Of a DNA stretch of 64,000 bases, positions 22,472-31,498 are shown in pieces. Numbering within the stretch: the stretch's first letter is position 1; each line of letters opens with the position of its first letter. The position numbers were made by a program, and so were the translations under genes. The notes under the pieces were generated by a model that saw only the letters and a program-made list of their open reading frames with translations, was not told the origin of the DNA and searched no databases. Origin of the DNA: Micrococcaceae bacterium Sec5.1 (GTDB lineage Bacteria > Actinomycetota > Actinomycetes > Actinomycetales > Micrococcaceae); NCBI GenBank assembly GCA_039636795.1, contig CP143430.1, positions 5,208,001 to 5,272,000 of the forward strand. Direction: 5' to 3'.

Positions 22472-23770
22472 CTAGAAGCGGGAGGCTGTAGGACTGGTGA
22501 ACTGGTTGGTTGAGAGCGGATTGCTCGCAATATCCGTAATGCCGGATGCCGGCGTGTAGCTTGGGACCGGAGTGGGGGACGTGGAAACCGTGTTGCCGCC
22601 AGCGGTTCCACCGCCCAGTGTGATGGTGAGCGTCCTTGCCGCCGGATTCCAGCTCAGGCTGGAGGCGTTATTGCCATTCCCGCTAAAGCTGAGCGCCGAG
22701 TCTGTGTAGTTGCCGCCCAGTGCAACACTGCCGAACCTGAGGGTTGGGCACCCGGCCCCGGTTACAGTCAGTGCGCTGCTGGTAGAGCTTACGTTGACGA
22801 CGTTGACTACCACGTTGTCTGCATTGTTGCCGGCTTGGGTCTGCACGTTGGTGGTGTTGTTGGCCCATATGCTGCAGATCGTGGTCGGGTTGACGGGTTC
22901 CGAGAAAGATATCGTCACCGAATCGCCCTTCTCCATCTTGCCGAGAGTGCCCCCCGAAACGTTGTTCAGCTGAACCCCCGTCACCGTTGGCGAGCTCACG
23001 TCCTTAGTGGATGTCGCCGTTCCCGCAGGACCGGTGTTACCTGCCGCATCGGTGGCTCGTGCGGAGTAGTTGATGGTCCCTGGGCCGAACGCGCTCAGGT
23101 TCAAAGGCGTCGCCGTCCAGTTGCCGGAACTGTTGGCGCTTACAGTCTGGGTCACGGGCTGAGCTCCTGTACCGGTAACAGTCAGAGCCACCGAAGACAA
23201 GGCCTCTGCCGTACCACTTACTGGAACAGCGCTTACGTTTCCACTGTGGACATATGCTGGCACCGTCAAGGTTGGGGCCAGCGGTGGAGTGGTGTCCGTA
23301 ACAGGTGTTGCGCCGGTGCTTCGAGCGCTTTCCGCGCCCTGCCACAGGGAAAGCAGAGGCGTCACCGTGTAGAACCAGGTGCCGGCAGGAACATTGCCCT
23401 CCACACAGCTGAGGGCCGTGATCGTGCCGCTACAGGTTCCCGTCGCGCCAACTTTTGTACCGCCGGTCGCTGAGGCATAACGCGCGATGCTGTACCCGCC
23501 CACGGACCGGCCTGCCGCCGTCGTACTCGCTGCCCAAGTAACCGTCACGCTGGTTCCGGAAACGGAAGTAGTGGGCTTTGCGCCTTGGGCGACGGCGTCG
23601 GCCTTGGAAGCAACAAAGCCACTGTTAACAGAACTCCAGAAAGCGCTGGCAGCGGGTCCGCCCCAGGAGACGAGGAGGATGCCGAGAACGATCACGAGGG
23701 CGCGGTTCCATGCGCCCATCGTCAGCCGGGACGAGGACGGCGAAGCAGCGGACAGACGAAGCGGGCTCAC
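22472..23770 (-). CDS. Large exported surface protein with Ig/FnIII-like repeats
   Basis: A 432-residue protein from GTG 23770, which overlaps the upstream stop (GTGA) and follows GGAGG at 7 nt. After a short basic stretch a hydrophobic helix ends GGPAASAFWSSVNSGFVASKADA, resembling an alternate-type signal. Next come an FnIII-like segment (TTSVSGTSVTVTWAAST...GGYSIARYA), a bacterial Ig-like domain (DTTPPLAPTLTVPAY..., SSVALTVTGTG, TINYSARATDAAGNTGPAG) and a C-terminal SbsA-type Ig segment (SPTVTGVQLNNVSGG, ITISFSEPVNP-like). It is likely the large component of a cell-surface structure. Confidence 0.75.
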   Translation of the reverse strand: MSPLRLSAASPSSSRLTMGAWNRALVIVLGILLVSWGGPAASAFWSSVNSGFVASKADAVAQGAKPTTSVSGTSVTVTWAASTTAAGRSVGGYSIARYASATGGTKVGATGTCSGTITALSCVEGNVPAGTWFYTVTPLLSLWQGAESARSTGATPVTDTTPPLAPTLTVPAYVHSGNVSAVPVSGTAEALSSVALTVTGTGAQPVTQTVSANSSGNWTATPLNLSAFGPGTINYSARATDAAGNTGPAGTATSTKDVSSPTVTGVQLNNVSGGTLGKMEKGDSVTISFSEPVNPTTICSIWANNTTNVQTQAGNNADNVVVNVVNVSSTSSALTVTGAGCPTLRFGSVALGGNYTDSALSFSGNGNNASSLSWNPAARTLTITLGGGTAGGNTVSTSPTPVPSYTPASGITDIASNPLSTNQFTSPTASRF

Positions 23771-24273
23771 TTCCGTACCTCCAGCGTGACGGGGACCTTG
23801 AATTGGGCGCCTTGGCAGGCGGAGAGTGAGGCCGCGCTCATGCTGGCTGCATCCGGCAGCGTCAGCAGGATGGACGTATTTGCCTGAATGGTGACGGGCT
23901 GGGCCAACGGTGTAGGAGGTGGCGTGAAGGTCACGCCGGTGGTGGTGCAGGCGGCATGCCCGGCATCGGCAGTTACGGCGCCATTGCCAGCAATACCGTA
24001 GATGGTGACCGCATGGGCATTTGGGTTGCTTGCGCGGAGGATGACATCGGCTGTTCCACCCGGAACGAGGCTGGTCTGCAGGGTATCCCCCGCGACCAAC
24101 GCATCCACCGTCACCGTTTGCATGGTCCCGTTGATCGCCGAACCGCTGCCGATCCCGGTGGTGGCCCAATAGGCGTAGGCGGTCCCAGCGCCGCCCAGAA
24201 TGCAGAGGGCAATAGTGGCAGCAGTGGTGCGGGCGATCCGTCCGCTACGGAGGTTCCGGCTGAGCGTTTTCAT
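23767..24273 (-). CDS. Exported protein with pilin/TasA-like N-terminus
   Basis: A 168-residue protein. The signal region RTTAATIALCILGGAGTAYA is followed at once by YWATTGIGSGSAING, the same Y-W-T-T-G-x-G-x-G-S-A block seen in the protein at 25219. The mature part is small beta-rich sequence with one Cys pair (HAACTT, SACQG). It is 1 nt behind the upstream gene and overlaps the downstream one by 4 bp. I infer processing by an SipW-like peptidase and a role as a minor subunit. Confidence 0.75.
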   Translation of the reverse strand: MKTLSRNLRSGRIARTTAATIALCILGGAGTAYAYWATTGIGSGSAINGTMQTVTVDALVAGDTLQTSLVPGGTADVILRASNPNAHAVTIYGIAGNGAVTADAGHAACTTTGVTFTPPPTPLAQPVTIQANTSILLTLPDAASMSAASLSACQGAQFKVPVTLEVRK

Positions 24274-24274
24274 G

Positions 24275-25126
24275 TCAGTTCGCCTGTCCCGTCCCGGAGT
24301 AGATGAGTTGGAGTGTCGCGCCTTTGCAACCGTCTTGGAGCTGCAACGTGTCCAGCATCCTCACTTGCGGCCACTTGCTTTGGGGCACTCCCAGCGAGGT
24401 CAGCGAGCTGGGACCCGAAGGAGCTGCGAACGGGTACGTTCCGGTGTATTGCGTGATTTGGTAGTCAGCGCTGCTACAGGGGAGGTTGGCCGCAACCGCT
24501 GCCGGCGTCCGCACCACCTGCGCAATCGAAACCGTGAGGTTGGTGACGGCGATGCTCTTGTTCTCGGGGTTGGAAATCTGCAGTTCCACTGCCCGCGACA
24601 CCCCTGGGGCGAGCAGACCGTTCAGCGAACCCGTGAGTCCGAACGTCCGCTTGACTTCCTGAACCTGCAACTGCCCCGGTGCGGCGTTGGACTGGAGGGT
24701 CCCGCTAGCCCCCGTGACTGTGAAGTCGGACTTGCCGGCCGGCGTCGTGGTCGCCGTGGTGACGGTCAACGACACCTGGGCGGTGGCGCCGGATCCCAGA
24801 ACCATCGACGACGGCGACCACGCGACTGCCGCTCCAGCCGGAAGGCCCGTAACGGTGAACGTTACGGGTCCAGTGAAACCGCCCGTAGAGGTGGCTGCCA
24901 CCGTAAAGGTGGTGGATTGCCCTTGATCCAAGCTGCGGCTGGAGGGAGACAACGTCACCGCAATCCCCTTGCCTACTTTGGCCGAATTGCCCTGCGTAGC
25001 GCTTTGCCCGCCGCTTGCAGCGAGTGTCGCCACCGAAACAAGGGCAACCATCAGCGCAAGCAGCAGCGCCCGGAGTGGTAGTCCGGATCGACGGAAAGGC
25101 GCGATGCGCTCTGGCCGGTGGTCCAT
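24275..25126 (-). CDS. Exported Ig-like protein of the surface cluster
   Basis: A 283-residue protein. Residues 1-41 form a signal peptide (basic start, LPLRALLLALMVALVSVATLAA). An Ig-like beta domain follows (IAVTLSPSSRSLDQGQSTTFTV... GFTGPVTFTVTGLPAGAAVAWSPSS), then a second domain that resembles the companion proteins (SRAVELQISNPENKSIAVTNLTV, NLPCSSADY, LQDGCKGATLQLIYSG). It is likely anchored only by interaction, since no LPXTG or C-terminal helix is visible. Confidence 0.75.
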   Translation of the reverse strand: MDHRPERIAPFRRSGLPLRALLLALMVALVSVATLAASGGQSATQGNSAKVGKGIAVTLSPSSRSLDQGQSTTFTVAATSTGGFTGPVTFTVTGLPAGAAVAWSPSSMVLGSGATAQVSLTVTTATTTPAGKSDFTVTGASGTLQSNAAPGQLQVQEVKRTFGLTGSLNGLLAPGVSRAVELQISNPENKSIAVTNLTVSIAQVVRTPAAVAANLPCSSADYQITQYTGTYPFAAPSGPSSLTSLGVPQSKWPQVRMLDTLQLQDGCKGATLQLIYSGTGQAN

Positions 25127-25218
25127 GGAAAGCTCTCTTTTCGGACGGAAGCGTTCAGGTGGGAAGAATGCGGAAGCCGGGGACCACCACTCGCAAGGTG
25201 GTCCCCGGCAGGCACGCG

Positions 25219-25674
25219 CTACTGGCTGGTGACGTTGACCGTGACGGTCGCGGACTTGCAGGCATCCTGGTTGGCGGTGCCGCTGTCGTTGAACTTCAGG
25301 ACACCGCTGCCAACGGACGTTCCGGTCGAATTGGCGGCGACGAGTGAGTTGCTCGTATCGGCGGTGACGTCAAACCATGCCGGAAGACAGGCGGCGTCGC
25401 TCGTGGTTACGTTTGCACTCAGGGCTCCGACTACTGTCCCCGAAGTCGTCGAGTTATCGGCGGTGTAGGCCACTGCAGTTTGGTTGCCCGGTGCCAGGCC
25501 GGCATTGAACGTGGCGTGCAGCGTGACAGTTCTGCCACCTGATGAGTTGGCGGCTGAGCCGTTGCCTGATCCGGTGGTGGTCCAGTAGGCGTAGGCAGCT
25601 CCGCCACCTACGGCTACCAATGCCACGCCTGCGACGGTGGCGGTGATCCGGCTCTTCTTGGAAAGCTTGCGCAT
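25219..25674 (-). CDS. Exported protein, first gene of the surface cluster
   Basis: A 151-residue protein with AAGGAG before ATG 25674. The N-terminus MRKLSKKSRITATVAGVALV is a basic-hydrophobic signal, running into GGGAAYAYWTTTGSGNGSAAN. The mature domain is Thr/Ser/Asn-rich, with Cys in DAACLPAW and QDACKSATV. As the first and simplest gene it may encode the major subunit. Homology to TasA is only by the N-terminal pattern; no database check was possible. Confidence 0.75.
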   Translation of the reverse strand: MRKLSKKSRITATVAGVALVAVGGGAAYAYWTTTGSGNGSAANSSGGRTVTLHATFNAGLAPGNQTAVAYTADNSTTSGTVVGALSANVTTSDAACLPAWFDVTADTSNSLVAANSTGTSVGSGVLKFNDSGTANQDACKSATVTVNVTSQ

Positions 25675-26191
25675 GGTATGACTCCTTGGTTGATCTTTTT
25701 CCGGGGAGCCGCATCGCAACCCCCAGCACCCGACCGTTTCCGACGGATGAAGCGATGCCCCCAATAGTTCAGCCAGCAGTGGCACCGTGGCTACTCTTGG
25801 GTGTACGCCTCTTTTCCGCCCGACCAAGGGGTCAGGAATACGCTGAACCGGCTGGCGAGTACTCAGTTTTTGCGTTCGGGACTACTTGGTTCGGCGTTGC
25901 GTCGTCAGCGTGCAGGACGGGCTTCTGTGCGGATCAGATAGCGCGCTTTGCCGCACCATCTCTGGACCTTCCGCGTTGATGGCTATGTTGGCGCCGGCTG
26001 GTTCAGGAGTACTCAGTTTTAGGCGGCCTGGTACTTGACCGCAGGCGGCCGTTGCGGGCCACGCATTACGGAAATTCAGGTGTCGATGAGCCAACATTGT
26101 GCCCATCTTGAGCAAAAACTGCGCTGGCGTTCGATCATGACGGAGGCATGAAGGGGTGCATCACCTCAAAAGAGTGCCTTGCCGGGACCTT
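25675..26191. promoter_or_regulatory. 517-bp gap with two 14-bp direct repeats upstream of the surface cluster
   Basis: No convincing gene lies here. GAGTACTCAGTTTT occurs at 25857-25870 and 26007-26020, exactly 150 bp apart; read on the minus strand, the direction of the surface operon, it is AAAACTGAGTACTC. The flanks also share CCGGCTGG. The repeat contains the palindrome GAGTACTC. They look like activator or repressor boxes about 180 and 335 bp upstream of the first gene. Confidence 0.5.
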
Positions 26192-27619
26192 TCAGTTGGG
26201 GCCCCGCCCCTTCCCTGGCTTCTCGCCACTCTGGCCCTTGCCGTCGGATTGGCCGCCCCCTCGGCCCACGCCTGCTGATGGGCTGTCTCCCGGCTCAACG
26301 ACCCCCGGCGATTCGGTTTCCTGCGCAACGTCAGTTGGGCTGGCCTGTTGGCTGGCTTCTGACGACGGAGCATCCCCTTGCCCGCTGCCCGAGTTCGACT
26401 GAGGCAGCTGAGACGGAGGCAGCTGAACGGTTTGAACCGGCCCTGGAATGAGAACTGTTTCCACCGGCCCAGGGGTGGTAATCGTCACCACTGGCGCGGG
26501 AGTGCTGGTCGGGGACGGGACGTTGGATTCCTGCGTAACCGGGGACGGCGATGTAACGTCTGCTGGCAGCGGACCCTGACCAGACAGGGCAACGGCGAGG
26601 GGGATGGCTACCGCTGCCGCCAGAAGGACCATCAACAGCGCCCGGAGTCGGCCCCCTCCGCCACTTCTATGAAGCTTCGGGGAAACTACGGTTCTTGGCC
26701 CGACGGCGGGTGCCCTGGCGGGCAGGGGCGGCAAAAGAGCGGTAGCTGCTGGGTGTGCGTACGCCTCTTGCCAGGGGCGACCCAGGAACTCTTCGATCTG
26801 CTCAGCGGTTGGCCTGTTGTCTGGCTCAAGGTCCGTCATGGACTTCAGCAGCTCGGCTATCGGGTGATGGATCTGCTCTGGAATGACGGGGGCACGGTGA
26901 AGACGGGCTGCAGCCGACTCGATCGGCGTCCCGGGATACTCGGTCCTACCAGTGAGGCACTCCAGGAGCACCAGGCCGAGGGAGTAGATGTCGCTGGCAG
27001 GAGTCAAGGGCCGGCCGAGGGCTTGTTCAGGACTGAGGTACTGTGCGGTTCCCACCGTCATTCCGGTGGCGGTGAGGCGGCTGCCTTCCAATATTCTGGC
27101 CACGCCGAAATCGGCGAGTTTCACTACGCGATCAGGGCCTGGAGTTTCCGAAACCAGGATGTTGGCGGGTTTGATGTCCCGATGAATCACTCCGCTGCCG
27201 TGAACTTGCACTAAGGCACCCGCAAGGGCGTGGCCGATATGCGTTGTTTCCGCGAGGCTGAGCGGTCCCTCAGCAAGCACCGCCCGCAGATTATTACCCG
27301 AAACCAGTTCCATGACGAGGAAAGCCTGAGGCGGGCCGGAAGTTCCGGCGTCCACACCGGCGTCGTAAATGTGCACCAAACCTGGGTGGTCAAATCCTGC
27401 CAGCAACCGCATTTCTGCCTGCTGACGCTCTTCGAAGCCCTCATCTGCTGAGCCCGGCGAAAAGATCTTAAGTGCAACGTCGCGGAGCAGGACTTCATCA
27501 CGGGCCCTGCAAACAGTGGACATCGCTCCGTGCCCGAGTAGCTCCAGAATCCGGTAGCGGCCGTTGAGTATGTCCCCGCCGCCTGTTGGATCAACGAGAG
27601 CTTCACCGCCTGCGCTCAC
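26192..27619 (-). CDS. Transmembrane Ser/Thr protein kinase (PknB-like, no PASTA)
   Basis: A 475-residue kinase from GTG 27619. Kinase domain, about residues 21-285: glycine loop LGHGAMSTV, ATP-binding Lys51 in VALK, catalytic HRDIKPANIL with Asp148, and DFGVAR with Asp170. One membrane helix follows (GGRLRALLMVLLAAAVAIPLAVAL), then a Thr/Pro/Ser-rich extracellular tail ending in a Gly/Lys-rich stretch. There are no PASTA repeats. It lies upstream of, and in the same direction as, the surface-protein cluster, separated by the 517-bp gap. Its signal and targets are unknown. Confidence 0.92.
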   Translation of the reverse strand: MSAGGEALVDPTGGGDILNGRYRILELLGHGAMSTVCRARDEVLLRDVALKIFSPGSADEGFEERQQAEMRLLAGFDHPGLVHIYDAGVDAGTSGPPQAFLVMELVSGNNLRAVLAEGPLSLAETTHIGHALAGALVQVHGSGVIHRDIKPANILVSETPGPDRVVKLADFGVARILEGSRLTATGMTVGTAQYLSPEQALGRPLTPASDIYSLGLVLLECLTGRTEYPGTPIESAAARLHRAPVIPEQIHHPIAELLKSMTDLEPDNRPTAEQIEEFLGRPWQEAYAHPAATALLPPLPARAPAVGPRTVVSPKLHRSGGGGRLRALLMVLLAAAVAIPLAVALSGQGPLPADVTSPSPVTQESNVPSPTSTPAPVVTITTPGPVETVLIPGPVQTVQLPPSQLPQSNSGSGQGDAPSSEASQQASPTDVAQETESPGVVEPGDSPSAGVGRGGGQSDGKGQSGEKPGKGRGPN

Positions 27620-27794
27620 GGCCCTACACCTCTTGCGTCCAAGCGCGCTGCGCCGATTAATCCTGCGCTGCGATGCAGTTGATAAGTAACCTTCTTATGG
27701 CAAACGTACAGCCTCCAGGCCACCTTGCCAACCATGAAGTTTGCTACTACTTTTCCGGGAAAAATCGTCGGAATTGCGCGCCTCGGAGCTCCAT

Positions 27795-28580
27795 TTACCG
27801 CCGCCCCTGGACCACTGCTTGCGGCGTTGGGAGTGCGTCCAAGGAATTGAAACTGTACAGCTGAATGCCCTCGATCCCCGGGCGGGCTGAGAGCTCCTCG
27901 ATGAGTGCGTCCGGCGTGTACCGTTCCCCGATCAGGAGCCTCCGCGCAAGCGGACCTTTGCGGCTGAGGAATTTCAGGGACGATCCAACTCCGATCTTGG
28001 TGGCAAGCGAGACCAGCTTTGCCTTGGGCACCGCCCCCGCCACACCTGCCCAGACTGGAAGCAGCACACCTTCACGGCGGAGCATGGCCACATACTCCTG
28101 GATCTTGTCAGCCGAGAAACACATCTGGGTGACGATCTTGGTGGCGTTGTCTTGCTTCGCCAGCAGCGCATCAACCAAGTGCAGGTTGGTGATGTCCGGA
28201 TGCCCTTCGGGGTACCCAGCCACTCCAACGCTCATGGCACCGGAGGTTATCTGGGCGATGTCACGCAGCAATTCCCCACCTGTGGAATACGAACCCGAGG
28301 GCTGCCCGTCGCCACCGATGGCGAAGACTTCCGTGATGCCCGACGCCGAGCAGTCGCCCAGTATTGCGGACAGCTCGGCGCGGCTTTCAAGAGCCTTCGC
28401 CGCAAGATGGGGAACAACCGTGTAGCCGAGCTCCCGTAGTTGGACGGCAGTACGCAGCGTGGCGCCGACACCGTGCTTGGGCAGGCACGTAATGCTTATC
28501 GCGGTTGACGTCGGCAAAGCCTTGCTGACGGCGTCCACGATTCCCTCGGACGGGATGATCTCAACGCGAAGGGGAAGCAT
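27795..28580 (-). CDS. Methylenetetrahydrofolate reductase family protein (MetF-like)
   Basis: A 261-residue TIM-barrel protein from ATG 28580, shorter than the 290-300 residues usual for MetF. AISITCLPKHGVGATLRTAVQL, VFAIGGDGQPSGSYSTGGELL, GVAGYPEGHPD and TKIVTQMCFSADKIQEYV match the FAD/folate-binding motifs. It is the last gene of the glycine/serine locus, 22 nt after lipA. It is probably a catabolic paralogue that handles one-carbon units from glycine cleavage, rather than the methionine-synthesis enzyme, but this is inference. Confidence 0.82.
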   Translation of the reverse strand: MLPLRVEIIPSEGIVDAVSKALPTSTAISITCLPKHGVGATLRTAVQLRELGYTVVPHLAAKALESRAELSAILGDCSASGITEVFAIGGDGQPSGSYSTGGELLRDIAQITSGAMSVGVAGYPEGHPDITNLHLVDALLAKQDNATKIVTQMCFSADKIQEYVAMLRREGVLLPVWAGVAGAVPKAKLVSLATKIGVGSSLKFLSRKGPLARRLLIGERYTPDALIEELSARPGIEGIQLYSFNSLDALPTPQAVVQGRR

Positions 28581-28602
28581 GAGGTGTCCTTTTGATGTGG
28601 GG

Positions 28603-29610
28603 TTAGGCGTGGGCGGCGAGGATGGTGGAGGCTTCCTGGCGGGTGGTGCCGGAGGACTCGATGTGGGCCAGGGCGGCGGGGATTTCCCAGCCCTTCTTGC
28701 GCATTGCGGTGGCCCACAAACGCCCGGCCCGGTAGGAGGAGCGGACCAGGGGCCCGGACATGACACCGAGGAAGCCGATTTCTTCGGCCTCGTGCTGGAG
28801 GTCCACGAATTCCTGGGGCTTGACCCACCGGTCCACGGGCAGGTGCCGTTCGGAGGGGCGCAGGTACTGGGTGATCGTGATCAAATCACACCCGGCCGCG
28901 TGAAGATCGCGGAGGGCTTCGGAGATTTCCTCGCGGGTTTCGCCCATGCCCAGGATCAGGTTGGACTTGGTCACCATGCCCAGGTCCCGGCCCTGGGTGA
29001 TGACATCCAGGGAACGTTCGTACCGGAACGCCGGGCGGATCCGCTTGAAGATCCTGGGCACGGTCTCGACGTTGTGCGCGAACACCTCGGGCTTGGAATC
29101 GCAGATCGCGGCGATGTGTTCGGGTTTGCCGGAGAAGTCCGGGATCAGCAGTTCCACCCCGGTGCCGGGGTTCAGTTCGTGGATCTTGCGGACCGTTTCG
29201 GCGTACAGCCAGACACCTTCATCGGCGAGGTCATCACGGGCCACCCCGGTGACCGTGGCGTAGCGCAGCTGCATGGCCTGCACGGACCGGGCCACCTTGG
29301 TGGGTTCGAACATGTCCACCGGGGAGGGTTTGCCGGTATCGATCTGGCAGAAATCACAGCGCCGGGTGCATTCGGACCCGCCGATCAGGAACGTCGCTTC
29401 CTTGTCTTCCCAGCACTCGAAAATGTTCGGGCAGCCGGCCTCTTCACAGACAGTGTGCAGGCCTTCCTTCTTCACCAGCTTCTTCAACCCGACGAACTCC
29501 GGGCCCATCTGGACCTTGGCCTTGATCCACTCGGGCTTGCGTTCAACCGGGACAGCCGAGTTACGCTGCTCAACGCGCAGCAACTTACGGCCTTCAGGTG
29601 CCAGGGTCAT
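28603..29610 (-). CDS. lipA: Lipoyl synthase
   Basis: A 335-residue radical-SAM enzyme that inserts sulfur into octanoyl groups on lipoyl domains such as GcvH. The auxiliary cluster Cys are C55, C60, C66 ([12 protein letters not shown]) and the radical-SAM cluster is C81-x3-C85-x2-C88 (CTRRCDFC). The C-terminal Ser needed for the auxiliary cluster is in VRSSYRAG. Its position in the gcv locus suggests it supplies lipoate to GcvH; a second lipA elsewhere with lipB is likely but not visible. Confidence 0.95.
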   Translation of the reverse strand: MTLAPEGRKLLRVEQRNSAVPVERKPEWIKAKVQMGPEFVGLKKLVKKEGLHTVCEEAGCPNIFECWEDKEATFLIGGSECTRRCDFCQIDTGKPSPVDMFEPTKVARSVQAMQLRYATVTGVARDDLADEGVWLYAETVRKIHELNPGTGVELLIPDFSGKPEHIAAICDSKPEVFAHNVETVPRIFKRIRPAFRYERSLDVITQGRDLGMVTKSNLILGMGETREEISEALRDLHAAGCDLITITQYLRPSERHLPVDRWVKPQEFVDLQHEAEEIGFLGVMSGPLVRSSYRAGRLWATAMRKKGWEIPAALAHIESSGTTRQEASTILAAHA

Positions 29611-29638
29611 GGGTTTACTTCCTTGTTGGTTGTAGGGG

Positions 29639-31039
29639 TCAGCATTCGACGACGTTCACGGCCAGGCCGCCCATCGCGGTTTCCTTGTACTTGGAGGACA
29701 TGTCCTTGCCGGTCTCGCGCATGGTCACGATCACCTCATCCAGCGACACCCGGTGCGTCCCATCACCCCAGAGCGCCATCTTCGCCGCGTTGATCGCCTT
29801 CGCCGCAGCAATCGCGTTCCGCTCAATACACGGAATCTGCACCAACCCTCCGATCGGATCACACGTGAGCCCCAGATTGTGTTCCATCGCGATCTCCGCC
29901 GCGTTCTCCACCTGACCCGGCGTACCACCCATCACCTCGGCCAACCCGGCAGCAGCCATCGACGACGCCGAGCCCACCTCGCCCTGGCAGCCCACCTCAG
30001 CACCCGAAATGGACGCCTGCTCCTTGTACAACACACCCACCGCACCGGCGGCGAGCAGGAACTTCACCACCACATCGTCCCTGTCCTTTTGGGTGGCCTG
30101 ATCCATGCCCGGGGCGTAGTTCAATGCGTAATACAACACCGCCGGGATGATCCCCGCCGCGCCGTTCGTCGGCGCCGTGACCACCCGCCCGCCCGTGGCG
30201 TTCTCCTCATTAACAGCCAAGGCGATCAGGTTCACCCACTCCTGCCAATACTTCGGATCGTTGCGGTCCTTGTCTTCCTTCAACAACCGCTCCAGCCAGT
30301 CAGGAGCACGACGGCGGACCTTCAACCCCCCGGGCAACACACCCTCACGCTTCAGGGATGTTTCGACACACGCCTCCATCACGTGCCAGATATGAAGCAA
30401 ACCCTCCCGGATCTCCTCCTCACTCCGGGACGCACGCTCGTTGATGAACATGATGTCGGAAATCCCCAGACCCTTGGACGAGCAGCGGCCCATCAACTCA
30501 GCAGCGGTCCGGAACGGCAACGGCAACTCCGCCTTCGTCTCCTCCAACTCGGCCCGCGCAGCGTCCTCCTCACCCTCCCGGACAATGAACCCGCCCCCGA
30601 CCGAGAAGAACGTCGCCTCCCGCAGGATGTTGCCCTCGCCATCAGCCACGGCGAACTTCATCCCGTTCGTATGCCGCGGCAACACCGTCAACGGATGCAG
30701 GATCATGCCCTCAACCGCATATTCGAGAAGCTGTCCGCCAGCCAGATTGAGCTTCCCGGTCTCCGCGATCGAGGCCAACCGCTCCTCCACTTGGTCAGGC
30801 AGGATCTCCTCGGGGTCGAAGCCTTCCAGCCCAAGCAACACCGCGGTGAACGTGCCGTGTCCCTTACCCGTCGCAGCCAACGACCCATACAAGTCAACCC
30901 GCAAGGACGCGACCGACCCGAGCACGTCGGACGCACGTAGCTCACGGGCAAACACCGCCCCAGCCCGCATCGGCCCCACAGTATGGGAACTCGACGGGCC
31001 AATACCCACAGTGAACAGATCGAAAACACCAACAGCCAT
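29639..31039 (-). CDS. sdaA: L-serine ammonia-lyase, iron-sulfur type
   Basis: A 466-residue fused alpha-beta enzyme that deaminates serine to pyruvate. Start ATG 31039 follows AAGGGAT; the longer frame to 31057 is not needed. The N-terminal [27 protein letters not shown] is the beta-domain signature. The C-terminal half holds the cluster Cys in [35 protein letters not shown] and the final Cys two residues from the end. With glyA it drains glycine through serine to pyruvate. Confidence 0.95.
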   Translation of the reverse strand: MAVGVFDLFTVGIGPSSSHTVGPMRAGAVFARELRASDVLGSVASLRVDLYGSLAATGKGHGTFTAVLLGLEGFDPEEILPDQVEERLASIAETGKLNLAGGQLLEYAVEGMILHPLTVLPRHTNGMKFAVADGEGNILREATFFSVGGGFIVREGEEDAARAELEETKAELPLPFRTAAELMGRCSSKGLGISDIMFINERASRSEEEIREGLLHIWHVMEACVETSLKREGVLPGGLKVRRRAPDWLERLLKEDKDRNDPKYWQEWVNLIALAVNEENATGGRVVTAPTNGAAGIIPAVLYYALNYAPGMDQATQKDRDDVVVKFLLAAGAVGVLYKEQASISGAEVGCQGEVGSASSMAAAGLAEVMGGTPGQVENAAEIAMEHNLGLTCDPIGGLVQIPCIERNAIAAAKAINAAKMALWGDGTHRVSLDEVIVTMRETGKDMSSKYKETAMGGLAVNVVEC

Positions 31040-31069
31040 AGCCGTGATCCCTTTCAAAACAAAAGATGT

Positions 31070-31140
31070 CTAAAGCAACCCGGGGTCACTTATGGCCCCC
31101 AAACGCACCCCACATGGGCCACAAGTGACCCCGCGTTGCA
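31070..31140. repeat. 65-bp hairpin repeat, copy 1
   Basis: GCAACCCGGGGTCACTTATGG (first 20 bases from 31075) pairs with the complement ending GTGACCCCGCGTTGC at 31139, giving a stem of about 24 bp with few mismatches. A second copy lies at 31266-31336, differing by a handful of bases. Both copies are preceded by CTAAA. They sit in the 619-bp gap between glyA and sdaA, which contains no gene. Confidence 0.8.
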
Positions 31141-31159
31141 TGAATCCCAGTGCGCCGTC

Positions 31160-31229
31160 GCCGATTCGGGGCTCCGCTGCCAAACATGCCGTGCGCACGG
31201 CACACTTCGCAGCCACCCCCCGAATCGGC
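31160..31229. repeat. Nested palindrome between the two hairpin repeats
   Basis: GCCGATTCGGGG (31160-31171) pairs with CCCCGAATCGGC (31218-31229). Inside, GCTGC pairs with GCAGC, and the centre GCCGTGCGCACGGC (31188-31201) is a perfect 14-bp palindrome. The arms would fold into one long cruciform or RNA hairpin of about 70 nt. Confidence 0.75.
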
Positions 31230-31265
31230 CCCCAATACATTCCCAAACCAAAAGAAGAATGTGGG

Positions 31266-31336
31266 CTAAAGCAACCCGGGGTCATTTATGGCCCCCAAAC
31301 GCACCCCACATGGGCCACAAGTGACCCCGCGTTGCA
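31266..31336. repeat. 65-bp hairpin repeat, copy 2
   Basis: Nearly identical to the copy at 31070-31140 and in the same orientation, 196 bp away, with the same complementary ends GCAACCCGGGGTCA and TGACCCCGCGTTGC. The inner loop GCACCCCACATGG is conserved, which argues for selection or recent copying of the whole unit. Confidence 0.8.
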
Positions 31337-31498
31337 GCTGCACCCGAGGCTCCCAAACCAACCCTGCGTCCACGGAACACCCTCGGCAGGTAGACCCATC
31401 CAACACAAGCCAACGAACCCGCCAATCCCGCCCCAAAACGGCAACCCGACCACCGGCCCCCATTGGCCCGGCATCCCGACCTGCCGACCCAAGAGCTG

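Noticed and set aside
22472..24169. Longer start for the large surface protein (to 24169)
   Set aside because: The extra N-terminal sequence is the shadow of the preceding gene. GTG 23770 has an excellent Shine-Dalgarno and the GTGA overlap.
28459..29793. 444-residue ORF opposite lipA and sdaA
   Set aside because: It crosses two conserved genes on the other strand, and its Gly/His/Asp-rich composition is typical of antisense frames.
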